A stretch of 8,113 bases of DNA, taken from NCBI GenBank assembly GCA_034437315.1, contig DAOTUC010000142.1, forward strand, positions 1-8,113, written 5' to 3'. The DNA comes from DSAR01 sp034437315 (lineage in GTDB: Bacteria; Chloroflexota; Anaerolineae; B4-G1). The notes below the pieces were generated by a model. It did no database searches. It had not been told where the DNA came from and worked only from the letters and a program-made list of their open reading frames with translations. Of the stretch, positions 5,949-8,113 are shown in pieces. Every line of letters begins with the position of its first letter. Position 1 is the stretch's first letter. The position numbers and the translations under genes are program-made.

Positions 5949-6868
5949 TGCATACGAAAAAACGTAAAAAGCTCATATCCGACATTCTCGTCAATGGGTC
6001 GCTTCTCCTTCTGTGTATCATCTGGACTTTGCCGACGCTGGGCCTGCTCGTCTCGTCGTTTCGCCCGCAGAACGCGGTCAACGCGACTGGGTGGTGGGCG
6101 GTTCTGCGGCCGGCTGAGGATATAGAGGGGGCTCGTTTCACGCTGGACAACTATCGCCAGGTGTTGCTGGGCAAGCGCATGACCTACGTGAACGCGCAAG
6201 GGGAGGAGGTGCAGGCCAGCGGAGACGACTTGAGCACTGCTTTCCTCAACAGCCTGGCGGTCACTGTGCCCGCGACCGTTATCCCCATCCTGATCGCTGC
6301 CTGCGCTGCCTACGCCTTCGCCTGGATGAAATTCAAGGGGCGCGAGTTCTTCTTCGTCATCGTCGTCGCCCTGCTGGTCGTCCCGTTGCAGATCTCGCTG
6401 ATCCCCATCCTGCGCGACTATACGCGCCTGGACCTCAACGGCACGTTCCTGGCGATCTGGCTGGCTCACACCGGTTTCGGGCTGCCGCTGGCGACCTATC
6501 TGCTCTACAACTACATCAGCACGTTGCCCCGCGAGATTCTGGAATCGGCCTTCCTGGATGGCGCGTCTCACTTCACGATGTTCGTCCGCTTGATCCTGCC
6601 GCTCTCGGTGCCGGCGTTGGCTTCCTTCGCCATCTTCCAGTTCCTGTGGGTGTGGAATGACTTGCTCGTCGCGATGGTCTTCATCGGCAGCAAACCGGAG
6701 GTGGCGGTGCTGACGCAGCGCTTGCAGGAGATGGTCGGCTCTCGGGGGCAGGATTGGCATCTCTTGACCGCCGGCGCGTTCATCACGATGTTGTTGCCTG
6801 TTCTCGTCTTCTTCTCGCTGCAACGCTACTTCGTGCGCGGTCTGCTCGCCGGTTCGGTGAAGGGGTAG
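5948..6868 (+). CDS. Sugar ABC transporter permease (AglG/MalG-like)
   Basis: This 306-residue inner-membrane protein is the second channel subunit. A basic N-terminus (MHTKKRKK) precedes the first membrane segment (about 15-37). A large loop follows (38-97, outside by family topology). Further segments lie near 105-126, 133-155, 165-188, 220-247 and 271-292, giving about six in all. The EAA loop is at 199-218 (ESAFLDGASHFTMFVRLILP), with the conserved Gly at 205. The start is the ATG at 5948, overlapping the previous stop by one base, and AGGAG (5935-5939) lies 8 bases upstream inside the previous gene. It ends 9 bases before the treT-like start, so the transporter and the enzyme form one transcription unit. 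Confidence 0.93.
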   Translation: MHTKKRKKLISDILVNGSLLLLCIIWTLPTLGLLVSSFRPQNAVNATGWWAVLRPAEDIEGARFTLDNYRQVLLGKRMTYVNAQGEEVQASGDDLSTAFLNSLAVTVPATVIPILIAACAAYAFAWMKFKGREFFFVIVVALLVVPLQISLIPILRDYTRLDLNGTFLAIWLAHTGFGLPLATYLLYNYISTLPREILESAFLDGASHFTMFVRLILPLSVPALASFAIFQFLWVWNDLLVAMVFIGSKPEVAVLTQRLQEMVGSRGQDWHLLTAGAFITMLLPVLVFFSLQRYFVRGLLAGSVKG

Positions 6869-6877
6869 GCTGTTTCA

Positions 6878-8113
6878 ATGTTACAAAACGTTAAGTTCGA
6901 TCAGAAGCGTCTGGAAGATTATCGGCTGATCGTCGGCGATGAGCTCGTCGCCGAGATCCAGGCCCTGGCGGAACCGCTGGAAGGCGCGCGGGTGGTGCAC
7001 GTCAACGCCACCGCCTTCGGCGGCGGCGTGGCGGAGATGCTCTACACGCTGGCGCCGTTGATGAATGACGTGGGCCTCAAGACCGAGTGGCAAGTCATCC
7101 AGGGGGCGGACGAATTCTACACCGTCACCAAGATCTGCCACAACGGGTTGCAGGGGATGGTTGTCCCTTTCACCGGGGAGATGAAGGATATCTGGCGCCG
7201 CTACAATGAGATGAACGCCCAGCAATTCGAGGGGGATTACGACTTCGTCGTCATCCACGATCCGCAGCCGGCCGGTATGTACCACTATACCGAAGGGAAA
7301 GGGGGCCAGCACTGGGCCTGGCGTTGTCACATCGACACCTCGCACCCCAATCCCGCCTACTGGGACTTTTTCGCGCCCTACATCGGCGCGTACGAGGCCG
7401 GCATCTTCACGATGGAACAGTACGTGGGGCCGGGGGTTTCGTATGAACACCTGGCCATCATCCCGCCCCGGATCGATCCCCTCTCGCCGAAGAACACGCC
7501 CATCGCAGTAGAGCGGGCGCGGGAGATCGTCAAGCGTTTCGGCGTCGACGTGGAGCGCCCGCTTGTCACCCAGGTCAGCCGCTTCGACCCCTGGAAAGAC
7601 CCCCTGGGCGTGATTGACGCCTACCGGATCGTCAAGGAACAGATCCCCAACGTCCAACTGGCTTTGGTCGGTTCGATGGCCTCCGACGACCCCGAGGGCT
7701 GGGCTTACCTGGATAAGACCATCCGCCACGCCGGTGAGGATTTCAACATCCACATCCTGCACAACTTCCACGGCGTCGGCGCGTTGGAGGTGGACGCCTT
7801 CCAGACGGTCAGCGACGTGGTGATCCAGAAATCGACCCGCGAGGGCTTCGGCCTGGTCGTGACCGAGGCGCTGTGGAAGGGCGTGCCGGTCGTGGGCGGC
7901 AACGTCGGCGGCATCCCGCTCCAGGTGCTCGATGGCGAGACCGGTTTCCTGGTCGATACGGTCGAGGAATGCGCGGAAAAGACGCTCTATCTCCTGCAAC
8001 ATCCCAACGAGAAAGCGCAAATGGGCAACGCCGGCCGCGAGCACGTGCGCCAGTATTTCCTCTCGCCCCATCATCTCGCCGATTATCTGCGCTTGTTTAA
8101 CCAGATGCGGGGA
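6878..8113 (+). CDS. treT: Trehalose synthase, glycosyltransferring (TreT-like, GT4; 3' end outside window)
   Basis: 412 codons are visible without a stop, close to the usual TreT length of roughly 410-420, so only the tail is missing. TreT is a cytoplasmic retaining GT-B glycosyltransferase (family GT4) that makes trehalose from NDP-glucose and glucose, reversibly in some organisms. Visible landmarks are a glycine-rich N-domain loop AFGGGVAEML (46-55), HDPQPAGM (127-134), RCHIDTSHPN (149-158), the donor-site SRFDPWKDPLG (234-244, with Arg235 and Lys240), and the EX7E motif Glu322-Glu330 in STREGFGLVVTEA. The ATG at 6878-6880 lies 9 bases after the permease stop, with GGGGTAGG upstream as a modest ribosome site. 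The same pairing of treT with a trehalose/maltose importer is known in Thermococcus litoralis. Here TreT may convert imported trehalose to glucose and NDP-glucose, or make trehalose. Direction is not decided by sequence. Confidence 0.9.
   Translation, partial: MLQNVKFDQKRLEDYRLIVGDELVAEIQALAEPLEGARVVHVNATAFGGGVAEMLYTLAPLMNDVGLKTEWQVIQGADEFYTVTKICHNGLQGMVVPFTGEMKDIWRRYNEMNAQQFEGDYDFVVIHDPQPAGMYHYTEGKGGQHWAWRCHIDTSHPNPAYWDFFAPYIGAYEAGIFTMEQYVGPGVSYEHLAIIPPRIDPLSPKNTPIAVERAREIVKRFGVDVERPLVTQVSRFDPWKDPLGVIDAYRIVKEQIPNVQLALVGSMASDDPEGWAYLDKTIRHAGEDFNIHILHNFHGVGALEVDAFQTVSDVVIQKSTREGFGLVVTEALWKGVPVVGGNVGGIPLQVLDGETGFLVDTVEECAEKTLYLLQHPNEKAQMGNAGREHVRQYFLSPHHLADYLRLFNQMRG

Noticed and set aside
5816..6823. 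Open frame of 335 codons on the minus strand opposite the two permease genes
   Set aside because: The product is a low-complexity Arg/Gln/Asp/Glu-rich chain, as expected from reading hydrophobic membrane-protein codons backwards, and it spans the junction of two well-supported genes.
6881..8074. Open frame of 397 codons on the minus strand opposite the treT-like gene
   Set aside because: It is a mirror of a gene with clear GT4 motifs on the plus strand. GC-rich codons of the real gene suppress antisense stops, and the antisense product shows no recognisable domain or ribosome site.

Overview
The window looks like part of a chromosome from an uncultured, Chloroflexota-like bacterium, perhaps Anaerolineae or Caldilineae. 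This placement is inferred from four things: moderately high GC, strong AGGAGG ribosome sites, a lipoprotein with a Cys-Gly-Gly start and an acidic Glu/Pro/Ala linker, and a secreted protein of a style I associate with that phylum. No marker gene fixes the taxonomy.

Layout. Bases 1-1562 are read leftward: a tetR-family regulator (870-1562), then the start of a secreted protein (795 down to base 1, cut by the window edge). Bases 1563-2143 hold no convincing gene. They contain the tetR promoter with a likely operator, a GC-rich patch, a small phased TTCGTG repeat, and the lacI promoter with a perfect 30-bp palindrome over its -10 box and start site. Bases 2144-8113 are read rightward: a LacI-family repressor, an ABC substrate-binding lipoprotein, two ABC permeases, and a trehalose glycosyltransferring synthase (TreT-like, GT4) running off the right edge.

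How it fits together. The transporter resembles alpha-glucoside/trehalose/maltose importers of the CUT1 class (AglEFG/MalEFG type). The lipoprotein would capture the sugar outside the membrane and the two permeases would form the channel. No ATPase is encoded here, so it must lie downstream or elsewhere. TreT joins or exchanges glucose between NDP-glucose and trehalose, so linkage to the importer suggests that trehalose or a related alpha-glucoside is the sugar handled. The LacI protein probably represses itself through the 30-bp palindrome and may control the transporter through GCGC-centred boxes in the transporter leader. A long hairpin between the lipoprotein and permease genes probably lets the binding protein be made in excess.

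The most interesting non-coding signals are the two operator-over-promoter arrangements, a TTG-started 20-codon leader ORF that ends on the ribosome site of the binding-protein gene, a shared 10-mer in both transporter intergenic regions, and the phased TTCGTG repeat. I see no clear sign of a wholly new system. The window reads as a well-organised sugar-uptake locus with unusual regulatory detail.
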